Positions 1 through 11,378 of a stretch of DNA of 64,000 bases are shown piece by piece. Within the stretch, counting starts at the first letter, position 1, and every line of letters begins with the position of its first letter. The notes under the pieces are model-generated. The model made no database searches. It was given only the letters and a program-made list of their open reading frames with translations, and had not been told where the DNA came from. The DNA is from Bos javanicus (taxonomy: Eukaryota; Chordata; Mammalia; Artiodactyla; Bovidae): assembly GCF_032452875.1 (NCBI RefSeq), contig NC_083878.1:53698878-53762877 (forward strand), written 5' to 3'. Made by a program: the position numbers and the translations under genes.

Positions 1-196
1 GAATGTGGTGACAGGTGGTATGAGGAGACTAGAGTCTGGATTTGCAAAGTGAGATCTATCAGGCAGATGGATCAAGGCAATGCAAGAGCTAGGAAGAAGC
101 AATATTTGGAGTTTCTTATGCTAGGCAAGCAGTGCATTAGGATCATAAGTAAAAACTGTGAAAAGGTAAATCCTAGACAAATGTTAGAGGACTTAA

Positions 197-301
197 GTTT
201 TATTTTTTTTAAATTTTATTTTATTTTTAAACTTTACATAATTGTATTAGTTTTGCCAAATATCAAAATGAATCCATCACAGGTATACATGTGCTCCCCA
301 T
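197..301 (-). mobile_element. L1 LINE 3' end, 5' truncated (artiodactyl L1)
   Basis: A T-rich leader is followed by the antisense of the ruminant L1 3' UTR (recognisable words gtattagttttgccaaat and aggtatacatgtg). The same words recur at 19740-19820, 24600-24660, 37110-37170 and, in sense orientation, 49410-49460. The insert is only about 100 bases, so it is extremely 5' truncated. No convincing target-site duplication is visible. Confidence 0.8.
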
Positions 302-384
302 GAGTGTTCATTTTTAAGAAATGCAGAATCTTTATTAATACTTGAGTTCAATATAAGAGATCAGTTTCACTGCCATCTTTTATT

Positions 385-565
385 AAGTGCATCCTGTGTG
401 CCAAATTAGGAACATTTTCTGCATCTTATTGTATATTCTTTACAAATTCATAAGGTGTATATTGTCAACCTCACATTACAGATGCAATGACCAAAACAGA
501 GCAGGGCAGTGCCTTACCTAAGCTTGCACAGCTACTAAGTGGCAGATTGCCTACTCAGATACTAC
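385..565 (-). mobile_element. MIR SINE
   Basis: Antisense MIR core. The series from the 'gccaaattaggaac' stretch through 'cctcacattacagatgcaatga' to 'gcacagctactaagtggcag' follows the MIR consensus order (spread of states, 'ttacagatgaggaaactga', 'cacagctagtaagtggcag') with many mismatches. It is an ancient mammalian SINE, assigned from remembered consensus. Confidence 0.6.
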
Positions 566-1126
566 AGGTTTTGATAACAAAGGATGAGCACAAAATCCCC
601 ATTTAATAGCACTATGTGCTACTTCTATGCTACTTTCATCATTGTTGATATTGTCACTGTCATAACAACAATGAAACCATTATCAGCATCAACCTCATCT
701 TTATTATAAGAGATACTTTTCCCTGACTTTTCCCCCCTCCGTGAATCCCAATTTTGATAGTTATCCAAAGATAATCTTCCTCACCAAGAACCACAGCTAT
801 TAAAATTATATCTAAATTGACCTAAGAAACTTCATATGCCTTCACAGCTTCCAGGTATGAAAACCAAAGCTCTCAGGTGAGAATGAGGTTCTAAGTAATA
901 AGCAACAGATAAGAAGACTGTAGGACAATGAAGAGAATATATTTCTGGAGCTAAGAACCTGAGGCCATGTTGCTGGGACAAAAACCAAGGGACATCCAGT
1001 GCAAAATAAAGGACAGATCGATCAGGCTGCAAGCTAAGCCTCTCACTATAGTTGTACCTAAAGCACAAATAAGACTTGAGTCACCTCCAGGGATGCCAAC
1101 TGAGGCAGAAGGAGGTGGTCAGAGAT
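566..1126. other. Unassigned single-copy-like sequence
   Basis: No recognisable repeat, coding frame or RNA is seen. The short ORFs across 832-1179 on both strands have no recognisable domain and run into the neighbouring SINE. Confidence 0.5.
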
Positions 1127-1400
1127 GCTTGCTGCTGCTAAGTCACTTCAGTCGTGTCCGACTCTGTGTGACCCCATAGACGGCAGCCCACCAGGCTCCC
1201 CCATCCCTGGGATTCTCCAGGCAAGAATACTGGAGTGGGTTGCCATTTCCTTTTCCAATGCATAAAAGTGAAAAGTGAACGTGAAGTCATTCAGTTGTGT
1301 CCGACTCTTAGCGACCCCATGGACTACAGCCTACCAGGCTCCCCCATCCATGGGAGTTTTCAGGAAAGAGTACTTGAGTGGGTTGCCATTGCTTAGGCTT
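1127..1400 (-). mobile_element. Bov-A2 SINE (dimer)
   Basis: Antisense Bov-A2. It begins with the complement of the CAG-repeat 3' end (gctgctgcta at about 1131) and contains two Bov-A monomers (about 1140-1255 and 1285-1400) joined by the AAAGTGAA-rich linker at 1265-1285. Each monomer carries the hallmark 'gtgtccgactct' and 'ttgccatt' words. Bov-A2 is a ruminant non-autonomous element with a BovB-like tail. Confidence 0.9.
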
Positions 1401-1468
1401 CTCCAATCTCCCCATCCTCACTAGCAAACTCTCATCACTGCTCATTGGCTGAACTTAGCAGGAAACCA

Positions 1469-1668
1469 GGACTTCCCTGGTGGCTCAGCAGTGAAGAATC
1501 CACCTGCAATTCAGGTTTGATCCCTGGGTTGGGGAGATCTCCTGGAGGAAGAAATGGCAACCCACACCAGCATTCTTGCCTGAGAAATCCTGTGGACAGA
1601 GGAGGATGGCGGGCTTTAGCCCATAGGGTCACAGAGTCTCAAGCATGACTGAGCAACTAAACAACAGC
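1469..1668 (+). mobile_element. Bov-tA SINE
   Basis: The tRNA-derived head starts with 'acttccctggtggctcag'. The B-box-like 'ggtttgatccctggg' (1513-1527) follows, and then the Bov-A body with 'attcttgcctgagaaatcc' and the tail 'catgactgagcaactaaacaac'. It is several percent diverged, so it is an older Bov-tA. Confidence 0.9.
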
Positions 1669-1831
1669 AAGATGTCAACTCCCAGAGGAACCTGGGAAAT
1701 TAAATGTGCAGGGTTACCCATTTGCCCCAATAAGTGAGGCAAAGAAAGGGTAAGGAGTGGATCTGAGTACAGACAGGGTAATGCATGGCAAAATGATCCA
1801 TCTTCAAATGATGGCCATTTATCTCTTTAAG

Positions 1832-2047
1832 GGAGTTTCCCAGGTGGCACTAGTGGTAAGGAACCCACCTGCCAATGCAGGAGACTTAAGAGACCTGGAA
1901 TCGATCCCTCGATAGGGAAGATCCCCTGCAGGAGGGCATGGTAGCTCACTCCAGTATTCTTGCCTAGAGAATTCCATGGACAGCGGAGCCTAATGAGCTA
2001 TGGTCTATAGGGTTACAAAGAGTCAGACACAACTGAAGTGACTTAGT
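1832..2047 (+). mobile_element. Bov-tA SINE
   Basis: A full-length Bov-tA. The tRNA-like head 'gtttcccaggtggcac' and 'tggaatcgatccct' (B-box-like) lead into the Bov-A body and a tail ending 'cagacacaactgaagtgac'. It is diverged, with a damaged A-box region, and lies 160 bases downstream of another Bov-tA in the same orientation. Confidence 0.9.
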
Positions 2048-2074
2048 ACATGTGCCCGTATCTCTTTCAGGAGG

Positions 2075-2565
2075 AGGTAATAACCTGTATATTTATCTCC
2101 TATCACTGCTTTAAATTACTTCTAGTTTCTTATCTCACCATTCTGGAGGCCAGGCCTCTGAAATGGTCTCACTGGACTAAAAATCAGAATGCTGGCAGGT
2201 CTACATTCCTTTCTGGAGGCTCCATAGGAGAATCATTTTTGTTTCCTGCTGTCTAAAGATTGTCTACATTCATGGTTTTACAGCCCCCTACTTTCTTCAA
2301 AGTCAGCAGATCTCCTTCCTACTCTCTGACTTCCTACTTATCTATCTTCCCTTTAAAGATGTTTTACGGACCCTCGCAGTCAAGGACTCTAGGGATTACA
2401 CTGGGGCCACCTGGACAATACATGATTAGCTACTTAGCAACCTTAATTCCATCTTCTACCTTAATTCCTCTTTGCCATGTGAAGTCATATACTTTAGGTT
2501 CTAGGAATGAGGGCATGGGCAATCTTGGGGGTTGGGGCCATCATTCTGCTTAGCACATAGCTTGT
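2075..2565 (-). mobile_element. MLT1-type LTR (ERVL-MaLR), solo, degraded
   Basis: The antisense order of words matches what I recall of MLT1 LTRs: 'cattctggaggccag', 'ggtctcactggacta', 'tttctggaggctccatagga', 'ttagcaaccttaattcc', 'tttgccatgtgaagt', 'ttgggggttggggccatcattctgc'. This is an old eutherian solo LTR with no internal region visible. The subfamily cannot be fixed by eye. Confidence 0.65.
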
Positions 2566-2931
2566 CCTTTCAACTGCACCACTTCAAATATAATGTCTGA
2601 TTCTGATAATAATTCCCTGTGCTAATTTCATGCAATACAGTAACAGACAGGCAGAAAACTCATTTTATTAATATTGATGAAATTCAACTGAATCTGGTCA
2701 AGGGCCTCACCAAATCTTCAGTGGCATTTTATTACTTACATTTTGGCTGCTTGGAGATTATACTCTTTTTTTTTTTTCTCTCTCAAAATTTTCATTGTTC
2801 TAGACAGCTTGACATACCCTTATGACTGACTTCTGTTTAAGCAAAATATCATTATTCCAAACACCAAGATTGAATAAAATGAATACTTCCTTTCTTAATA
2901 AACATAGATAATTGCATATTAGTAAAACAAA
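2566..2931. other. Unassigned sequence
   Basis: Nothing recognisable apart from a short T-run near 2768. No gene-like frame. Confidence 0.4.
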
Positions 2932-4227
2932 TTCAGTTCAGTTCAGTTCAGTTGCTCAGTCGTGTCCGACTCTTTGCAACCCCATGAACTGCAACACTCC
3001 AGGCCTCCCTGTCCATCACCAACTCCCAGAGATCACTCAGACTCACGTCCATCAAGTCAGTGATGCCATCCAGCCATCTCATCCTCTGTTGTCCCCTTCT
3101 CCTCCTGCCCCCAATCCCTCCCAGCATCAGTCTTTTCCAATGAGTCAACTCTTCTCATGAGGTGGCCAAAATATTGGAGTTTCAGCTTTAGCATCAGTCC
3201 TTCCAAAGAAATCCCAGGGCTTATCTCTTTCAGAATGGACTGGTTGGATCTCCTTATAGTCCAAGGGACTCTCAAGAGTTCTCCAACACCACAGTTCAAA
3301 AGCATCAATTCTTCAGCGTTCAGTTTTCTTCACAGTCCAACTCTCACATCCATACATGATCACAGGAAAAACCACAGCCTTGACTAGACAGACCTTTGTT
3401 GGCAAAGTAATATCTCTGCTTTTGAATATGCTATCTAGGTTGGTCATAACTTTTATTCCAAGGAGTAAGCATCTTTTAATTTCATGGCTTCAGTCACCAT
3501 CTGCAGTGATTTTGGAGCCCCAAAACATAAAGTCTGACACTGTTTCCACTGTTTGCCCATCTATTTCCCATGAAGTGATGGGACCAGATACCATGATCTT
3601 CGTTTTCTGAATGTTGAGCTTTAAGCCAACCTTTTTACTCTCCTCTTTCACTTTCAGCAAGGGGCTTTTTAGTTGCTCTTCACTTTCTGCCATAAGGGTG
3701 GTGTCATCTGCATATCTGAGGTTATTGATATTTCTCCCGGCAATCTTGATTCCAGCTTGTGCTTCTTCCAGCCCAGCATTTCTCATGATTATACTCTGCA
3801 TATAAGTTAAATAAGCAGGGTGACAATATACAGCCTTGAGATACTCCTTTTCATATTTGGAACCAGTCTGTTGTTCCATGTCCAGTTCTAACTGTTGCTT
3901 CCTGACCTGCATATAGGTTTCTCAAGAAGCAGGTCAGGTGTTCTGGTATTCCCATCTCTTTCATAATTTTCCACAGTTTATTGTGATCCACACAGTCAAA
4001 GGCTTTGGCATAGTCAATAAAGCAGAAATAGATGTTTTTGTGGAACTCTCTTGCTTTTTTGGTGATCCAGCAGATGTTGGCCATTTGATCTCTGGTTCCT
4101 CTGCCTTTTCTAAAATCAGCTTGAACATCTGGAAGTTCATGGTTCATGTATTGCTGAAGCCTGGCTTGGAGAATTTTGAGCATTACTTTACTAGTATGTG
4201 AGATGAGTGCAATTGTACGGTAGTTAA
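2932..4227 (-). mobile_element. BovB LINE (RTE clade), 5' truncated, 3' half of ORF2
   Basis: Antisense BovB beginning at the tail complement (repeated 'ttcag' units at 2934-2952) and running into the reverse transcriptase domain. ORF pieces on the minus strand are at 3851-4183 (RT motif A, FIDYAKAFDCVD) and 3490-3912 (RT motif C, LRYADDTTLMAES, so the catalytic YADD is kept). The two pieces lie in different frames, showing a frameshift near 3880-3910. Smaller C-terminal pieces follow at 3057-3308 and 2948-3148. BovB encodes an APE-type endonuclease plus RT for target-primed reverse transcription. The endonuclease part is missing here, so the copy is dead. Confidence 0.95.
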
Positions 4228-4854
4228 AAAATTAGTTCAACCCAAATGGATTTTATTTTATTTGTTGATCACTGTTGTTCAATTGTTTGGACAAGTATTC
4301 TGGAGCTGAAAACAGCTATTTCTGAGAACTAACTTACACTCTGGGGTCTAATCTAGGGTCCTTTCCTTGAAAGAAGCTTCTAAGTTTTAGTCTTTGAAAT
4401 CCTGGCCTCTTCCCTAGAGAACTGATTCTTAGATAAACAAATTTTTGAGTAGCTATGTATCTATGAGGCACAGAGAATTACCGTTTGTCTCTTCAAACTG
4501 TCTTTTGGTCATATACTTTTTTCTGATAATTCAACTGATTGGTAACTAGACAGACACTTTGACAGTGATGCATAAATATAGAGACAAGTAATGTGACATA
4601 TTTATTCAGTTTATCAAATAATGTTAAAGAATATGATAACCTACTGAAATACTAAAATGCTTAGTTTTATTTTTATGAAACCTAAAGAAATTCATATGTT
4701 TTGAATTTAATTTGATTTGATTATAGAATATACTTGATGCATTATACATTCTATCATACATTCAAACACATATAACATATAAATTGGGAGAGCAATCTAT
4801 TGATTTGTAAAAAGCATATTCAACTACCTGTATTAAAATACTACTTTTTTTACT
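4228..4854. other. Unassigned AT-rich sequence
   Basis: No repeat, gene or RNA recognised. The antisense BovB above stops at 4227 in a 'tagttaaaaaattag' context that only loosely resembles its left flank, so no firm target-site duplication can be claimed. Confidence 0.4.
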
Positions 4855-5015
4855 TTCTATCTCTGTGACTTTGGGTAAGGTATTTAACATTTCTGTGTTT
4901 ACATATGCTTTCTTACATGTTAAATGAAGAAAAATGCTGCTAACTCATTTCATAACATCAATATTGTGATAAAAATAAGTTAATGTATGCAAAGCATTTA
5001 GAGAAATGCCTTTCG
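4855..5015 (+). mobile_element. MIR SINE
   Basis: Sense MIR core: 'ctgtgactttgggtaaggta' followed by 'catgttaaatgaagaaaaatgctgctaactc' and 'tatgcaaagcatttagagaaatgcct' matches the MIR order (gtgaccttgggcaag, atctgtaaaatgggg, gtaaagcgcttagaacagtgcc). Confidence 0.7.
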
Positions 5016-6059
5016 ATGATAAAAAACTACCTGTCTTCAGTGTTAGAATTATTGTCTGATAACTATTTAATTTTTAATTTTATTTTTTTAATCAAATTGA
5101 TTGATCATTAAAGATTACAAAGCTCTTTTACAAACACCTGGGTAAAGAGAGTGACCCATTATTCTGTGTGTATGAACTTTTCTGTAAACACAGAATTTAG
5201 GGTTGGTCATGTTCTGTCTGCAAGACTCTCTTTGAAGACATACTCTTCCTTAAATTAACACCTTAAAATCTTTCCATTTCCTGAAAATCTCTTTATTTTC
5301 CTGCAGGATATTTGGTGTTAGGCAAAGTCATCCTTCTCATGTAGCTAGACACAGTCTAAAATAATGAAGAATGCCACAGTATAAAGAGAGATACATTTTA
5401 GAATTGATCAGGAGAACTAGAAACACAGTGTAAATACAGGGCTTAGCAGTAGCCCTGACTCTCAGAGGAAATGTGGGTTGCTTTTATGAGTATATTTAAG
5501 GGATACAGATCAATGCTTCTATCTCTTTAAATATTTTCCCTGACACACCCACAATAGCGCCTCAGGTTCCACCCTTAAAACTTCTGTGATTTTTAATCTA
5601 TGACAACAGTTAGAATACTTCTCAGTGTTGAAATGCTTGTTAAAGGAATACATTTTTTTTTTTTTTTTTAATTTCAGCCAACAGCTCTGGGACTTACATT
5701 GTAGACAGCTTGGGCATAGTCTTGTGGCAACTGGATAAGCTTGAGGAATTGGAGAGATGTTTAAGGCCAAAACACAGAATTAGATGGACAAGTTTTGAAA
5801 AAAGACTTTCAAAGAACAGCTACAACTCACGTTCCAATACTCGTTAGGGCAGGTATCCAACGGAAGGAAATAAAACCTTATTTCCATAGTGGAATTAACA
5901 GCTTCATACCTCAAGTGTGGACCCAAAAGTGTGAACACACTTGAAGCTCTTGGACACAGTATTATTAAATTTTATTATTATTTCCATATTATGATAAAAT
6001 GTTAATCTCTTTAACTGAGCAGAGAGTTACCTTTCTTTGTTTCTCTGCATACTTCATGA
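5016..6059. other. Unassigned sequence
   Basis: No ruminant repeat recognised. There is a T-run of about 19 bases near 5652-5670. The 83-residue minus-strand frame at 5519-5770 crosses that homopolymer and shows no domain. Confidence 0.4.
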
Positions 6060-6060
6060 A

Positions 6061-6322
6061 TGTTGTTGTTTAGTTACTAAGTCATGTCTGACTGTGACCC
6101 CATGGACTGCAGCATGCCAGGCTTCTCTGTCCTTCACCATCTTTCAGAGTTTGCTCAAATTCATGTCCATTGAGTCACTGATGCTAATTGTCTCATCCTC
6201 TGCTGGCCTCTTAACACCATAATTCAAAAGCATCAATTCTTCAGTGCTCAGCCTTCTTTTTGGTCCAACTCTCACATCCATACATGACCACTGGAAAAAA
6301 CCATAGCTTTGACTATATGGAC
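6061..6322 (-). mobile_element. BovB LINE 3' fragment, internally deleted
   Basis: Antisense BovB tail region of an older subfamily ('catgtccattgagtcactgatg'). Around 6200 the text jumps from 'tcatcctctgctggcc' directly to 'taacaccataattcaaaag', which lie about 130-170 bases apart in other copies of this window (for example 49005-49180), so there is an internal deletion. It ends near 'actatatggacc'. Confidence 0.85.
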
Positions 6323-6461
6323 CTAATTTCATGAATAAAGGATACTGAAGTGATAAGATTAAATAAATAAATCATAACTAATAATAAAAATTATGAATAA
6401 AATAAAGGGTTTCTAGCTGATCAAAAGCTATGTTGGCAAGAAAGATTTATTAAGCAATTTT

Positions 6462-6650
6462 AGACAGTTTGTGGAAACTTACTCTGTGCTACCCTAAGGT
6501 CAACACTAGTGCATCATTTATATCACTTGTTTATTTCAGCAATATGATGGGTCATTTTACTAGTACCTCTATTTTATAGGCAACAAAATTAAAAGTGTGG
6601 ACAGTTAAGCAAATTGCTTATGTTCAGACTAGTAACATGGTAGAAGTCAT
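6462..6650 (-). mobile_element. MIR SINE
   Basis: Antisense MIR: 'ctctattttataggcaacaaaatta' corresponds to the consensus 'ccattttacagatgaggaaactg', followed by 'ttaagcaaattgcttatgttcagactagtaac' for the 'aagtaacttgcccaaggtcacacagctagtaag' block. Confidence 0.6.
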
Positions 6651-7345
6651 ACGTATTCATGTTTTAAAGTTTGTGATTTATCACTTTGTGTGTGTGTGTG
6701 TTTAACTGAAATTTTAGACTCTTTTGTCTAACTCACTCCTTCTCCTCAGAATGAGAAACGGCTTTACCCATAACTGTTCAACAGGTTCTTTTCTTCCCTC
6801 ATTACCTGCAACCTCTGTCTTAAAAATCTCCACTCAAAAAGCAGTGTAAAAGAATAATAATGACAGTTGAAGACATTACTCTTCCCAAGCCATGTTTGTT
6901 TCAATAGTCATCTCAGCCTTAAGAAAAAATAACTTCCGATTTGGTTAATTTGGGTATTGAGTTGGGGGGCTTCCCTTGTAGATGTCCCCAGTATGCTCCC
7001 CACACTGTCTGAAATGTGGTTCTTTTCTGTCTGGGTTTGGCTTTATCTTCTCTGCCACTCTAATATTCCTCTTCGGGGTTGGACTATACCATTTTCTAGC
7101 AACATTCTTTCATCTTGATAAATACTCCTGCTTCTCATCAGTTGTTCCTCGGCTTTCTCACAACATAAGATCTTTGCAGAACACAATGTTATCAATTGGA
7201 TCCTAGCAAAGTGACATTACCAAATGGACATTTTAAAAATGGGTGTGAATCAATGGTTGCATTTATAAGCACACAATCAAGAAGATAAATAGGATACACA
7301 CATATTAAAATTAAGTTTCCATTCCAAAAAATAAAATAAACTCCC
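6651..7345. other. Unassigned sequence with a short TG microsatellite
   Basis: A (TG)7-8 tract lies at about 6687-6702. The remainder, including the 74-residue frame at 6982-7206, shows no recognisable domain or repeat. It is slightly less AT-rich than its surroundings. Confidence 0.4.
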
Positions 7346-7447
7346 TAAAGTGAAAGTGAAAGTCACTCAGTTGTGTCCACCTCATTGCAACTCAGGCCAG
7401 AATACTGGGATGGGTAGCCTCTCCCTTCTCCAGGGGATCAAAACCCC
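7346..7447 (-). mobile_element. Bov-tA/Bov-A SINE fragment, internally deleted
   Basis: Antisense Bov-A words 'gtcactcagttgtgtcca', 'ggccagaatactgggatggg' and 'cccttctccaggggatc' appear in order. The block between 'cattgcaactc' and 'aggccagaat' (the usual catggactgtagcc to ggattctcc part) is missing. Confidence 0.8.
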
Positions 7448-8049
7448 CTATGTCCATTGTAATTAAATTAGAACCTTGTGAAAGTGAGGCCTTGGCATAA
7501 ATAGAATTCTAAGCTCCCCTGGTGATGGCAACATGGAGGCAGGACTGAGCATCATTGAGTATAACTTTAATCCCAGATTCCTAATGATCTTTAAAAAATT
7601 TTTGCACCCCATTCTTGAAATATCTATCAACAGCTTGCACCAGAACAGAAATACATTTGTTAATTTGGTGGCTATAGCAAAGAAGCTGTTAAGTGGTCAG
7701 GGTAAGGTCCATCCAGGGTAGGCAGTGGTGATATCAGACTTTTATTGTTCTTACTTAAGACTCTGATTTATGTAGTCATTCAAGTCACTTAAAAAGAAGT
7801 CAGCAGGAAAAGCACATATGTAAAGTTGCTCCTTAGGAGGATAAAGCAAAGGGCAGGGGGTGAAACAGGAGGTAAGGGATCCCAGGTCTTAGGAAAGTAG
7901 GTGAGTCCAAAACAATGTGATGAGGTCAGTAACAGTGAGGTTACACCTTCCACCTACACTCAACATCTGCCTTATGAAAAATATTCTGAGTAAATAGACT
8001 TGTCTTTGCCTCTTGGCTGAAATTAAAGTATAATAATAAGAAAATCTCC
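7448..8049. other. Unassigned sequence
   Basis: No recognisable repeat or gene. The 62-residue frame at 7533-7721 has no identifiable feature. Confidence 0.4.
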
Positions 8050-8240
8050 CAGAAGTGGTTTCCTAGCTTACAGGCGCATTGTAATCACTGCGGAGCTTAC
8101 AAAAATCCCCATGCCCAGACCGAACTGCATGCTAATTAAATCAGAATGGCTGAGGTGGGGGCTCTGGAATCAGTGCTCTGCAAGTGATTCCAAAATTGCA
8201 TTCATTATAGAATCACTCTGCTAATAATTGTTTTTCAGAG
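8050..8240. mobile_element. MER5-type hAT DNA transposon remnant
   Basis: The order 'agtggtttcctagctta', 'gcattgtaatcactgcggagcttac', 'aaaatccccatgcccagacc', 'taattaaatcagaatggctgaggtgggg', 'tgattccaaaattgc' follows what I remember of MER5A, a short non-autonomous hAT element with near-palindromic ends. Orientation is not assigned. Confidence 0.65.
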
Positions 8241-8569
8241 AAAAATGTAAACATTTCTATCTTTTGCTTGTATTTGGCCAGGACTAGAGATTCAAAGAGG
8301 ATGTTCCCATTCTTCCCTTCACCATCCCTGTAAGTTACCCACTCATCTTAACAGGGATTCATTGACTAGAAGCTGTGGAATTGATTTCTGATCACGTACT
8401 ACATTTTTCTTGGACTACACTAATACCTTCACTGCTCACTCAGATCCTTGAAAGGAAATTACAAGTCCTGTAGGAAATGATTTATAAGTGACATGCCTCT
8501 AATTTAATTTTGTGGACCTAATTATAGGTTTTTTTTCTCCAAAAGGCTTTTTTCTCTACTTTTTTCTGC
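8241..8569. other. Unassigned sequence, target of a BovB insertion
   Basis: Nothing recognised. The right end carries 'aaaagta' (8570-8576), the left copy of a probable short target-site duplication of the BovB that follows. Confidence 0.4.
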
Positions 8570-8576
8570 AAAAGTA

Positions 8577-10920
8577 GGAAGTCAAGAAACATCTGGAGTA
8601 ACAGGCAAATTTGGCCTTGGAGTACAAAATGAAGCAGGGCAAAGGCTAATAGAGTTCTGCCAAGAGAACATACTCATCATAGCAAACACCCTCTTTCAGC
8701 AACACAAGAGAAGACTACACATGAACATCACCAGATGGTCAACACAAAAATCAGGTTGATTATATTCTTTGCAGCCAAAGATGGAGAAGCTCCATATAGT
8801 CTGGGAGCTGACTGTGGTTCAGATCATGAACTCCTTATTGCCAAATTCAGACTTAAATTGAAGAAAGTGGAGAAAACCACTAGACGATTCAGGTATGACC
8901 TATATCAAATCCCTTATGACTATACAGTGGAAGTGAGAAATAGATTTAAGGGACTAGATCTGATAGACAGAGTGCCTGATGAACTATGGACTGAGGTTCA
9001 TGACATTGTAAAGGAGACAGGTATCAAGACCATCACCATGGAAAAGAAATGCAAAAAAGGAAAATGGCTGTCTGAGGAGGCCTTACAAATAGCTGTGAAA
9101 AGAAAGGAAGCGAAAAGCAAAGGAGAAAAGGAAAGATATACCCATTTGAATTCAGAGTTCCAAAGAATAGCAAGGAGAAATAAGAAAGACTTCCTCAGTG
9201 ATCAATACAAAGAAATAGAGGAAAACAGTAGAATGGGAAAGACTAGAGATCTCTTCAAGAAAATTAGAGATACCAAGGGAACATTTCATGCAAAGATGGG
9301 CTCAATAAAGTACAGAAATGGTATGGACCTATAGAAGAACTGTACAGAAAGTATCTTCATGACCCAGACAATCATGATGGTGTGATCACTCACCTAGAGC
9401 CAGACATTCTGGAATGTGAAGTCAAGTGGGCCTTAGAAAGCATCACTACGAACAAAGCTAGTGGAGGTGATGGAATTCTAACTGAGCTATTTCAAATCCT
9501 AGAAGATGATGCTGTGAAAGTGTAGCACTCAATGTACCAGCGAATTTGGAAAACTCAGCAGTGGCCACAGGACTGGAAAAGGTCAGTTTTTACTTCAATC
9601 CCAAAGAAAGGCAATGCCAAAGAATTCTCAAACTACCACACAATTGCACTCATTTCACATGCTAGTAAAGTAATGCTCAAAATTCCCCAAGCCAAGTTTC
9701 AGCAATACGTGAACAGTGAAATTCCAGATGTTCAAGCTGGTTTTAGAAAAGGCAGAGGAACCAGAGATCAAATTGCCAACATCTGCTGGATCATCGAAAA
9801 AGCGAGAGAGTTCCAGAAAAATATCTATTTCTGCTTTATTGACTATGCCAAAGCCTTTGACTGTGTGGATCAAAATAAACTGTGGAAAATTCTGAAGGAA
9901 ATGGGCATACCAGACCACCTGACCTGCCTGTTGAGAAACCTATATGCAGGTCAGGAAGCAACAGTTAGAACTGGACATGAAACAACAGACAGGTTCCAAA
10001 TAGGAAAAGGAGTACATCAAGGCTGTATGTTGTCACCCTGCTTATTTAACTTCTATGCAGAGTACATCATGAGAAACGCTGGACTGGAAGAAGCACAAGC
10101 TGGAATCAAGATTGCTGGGAGAAATATCAATAACCTCAGATATGCAGATGACACAACCCTTATGGCCGAAAGTGAAGAAGAACTAAAGAGCCTCTTAATG
10201 AAAGTGAAATAAGAGAGTGAAAAAGTTGGCTTAAAGCTCAACATTCAGAAAACTAAAATCATGGCATCTGGTCCCATCACTTCATGGCAAATAGATGGGG
10301 AAACAGTTGCAACAGTGGCTGACTTTAATTTTCTGGGCTCCAGAATCACTGCAGATGGTGATTGCAGCCATTAAATTAAAAGTCACTTACTCCTTGGAAG
10401 GAAACTTATGACCAACCTAGATCGCATATTAAAAAGCAGAGACATTGCTTTGCCGACAAAGGGTCGTTTAGTCAAAACTATGGTCTTTCCAGTAGTCATG
10501 TGTGGATGTGAGAATTGTATCATAAATAAAGCTGAGTGTGAAAAGCTGATGCTTTTGAACTGTGGTGTTAGAGAAGACTCTAGAGAGTCCCATGGACTGC
10601 AAGGAGATCTACCCAGTCCATCCTAAAGGACATCAGTCCTGGGTGTTCATTGGAAGGACTGATGTTGAAGCTGAAACTCCAATACTTTGGCCACCTGATG
10701 CAAAGAGCTGACTCACTGGACAAGACCCTGATGCTGGAAAAGATTAAGGACAGGAGGAGAAGGGGACTTCAGAGAATGAGATGGTTGGATGGCATCACCA
10801 ACTTGATGGACATGGATTTGGGTGGACTCCTGGAGTTGGTGATGGACAGGGAAGCCTGGCGTGCTGTGGTTCATGGGGTTGCAAAGAGTCGGACAGGACT
10901 AAGTGACTGAACTGAACTGA
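8577..10920 (+). mobile_element. BovB LINE, longest copy here, endonuclease C-terminus plus full RT region
   Basis: Sense BovB of about 2.3 kb (full length is roughly 3 kb), flanked by 'aaaagta' at 8570-8576 and 10920-10926, a probable 7-base target-site duplication. ORF piece 8735-9334 (199 aa) includes the endonuclease C-terminal GSDHELL motif near residue 33. ORF piece 9532-10212 (226 aa) has FCFIDYAKAFDCVD (RT motif A), HQGCMLSPC (motif B) and LRYADDTTLMAES (motif C, intact YADD). The endonuclease part lacks about 15 bases before 'gggagctgact' at 8803. A stop at 10210 interrupts the frame after the RT core, and a premature stop lies near 9334. The C-terminal region continues in pieces at 10408-10626 and 10650-10910. 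The element is not autonomous. Confidence 0.96.
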
Positions 10921-11151
10921 AAAGTAATCTATTTTTTTTTAAGTAATCAATTAATAGAATAGATATTTGCCAAGTAGTTTTGAGTGGCACATTATTTCAG
11001 TGGTGCTCTTGAGAGGTACATGCAGTAGACCTGAAAATTCTCTCTCTCTGGGTCTCAAAAAATTTATTAATAAAAAAATTTTTCTTCCACCAAAGCCTTT
11101 CTTTACAAGCACTTGTCTGATGGTGTACATCAAAGATAGAAAAGAAAAAAA

Positions 11152-11272
11152 GTGAAGTTGCTCAGTTGTGTCTGACTCTTTTCGACCCGGTGGACTGTAG
11201 CCTACCAGGCTCCTCCATTCATGGGATTCTCCAGACAAGAAAACTGGAGTAGGTTGCCATTTGATTCTCCAG
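11152..11272 (-). mobile_element. Bov-A/Bov-tA SINE fragment
   Basis: Antisense 3' part of Bov-A ('gttgctcagttgtgtctgac', 'ggactgtagcctaccaggctcc', 'gtaggttgccatttg'). The tRNA-like head is absent, so it is 5' truncated. Confidence 0.88.
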
Positions 11273-11378
11273 GTGTACATTACATGAGTAGTAATTGAGA
11301 GACTGGGAAAAGAGAAAAGTAGATGGTCTTTTCTTTTAAGAAACTTCCAGTCTATTTGAGCTAACTAAACACATGCTT

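Noticed and set aside
1445..1648. SINE-borne ORFs of 60-110 residues such as PGLPWWLSSEESTCNSG (also 14844-15167, 22000-22130, 35347-35565, 58583-58819)
   Set aside because: These are translations of Bov-tA or Bov-A2 in open frames. There is no evidence of a gene around them.
3611..3805. A recurrent antisense ORF (MLSFKPTF...SAIRVVSSAYLRLLIFLPAILIPAC) opposite the BovB RT, seen also at 10053-10244, 27047-27325 and 60982-61209
   Set aside because: It is the reverse-strand shadow of the conserved YADD region. It recurs because BovB recurs, not because an antisense protein is selected.
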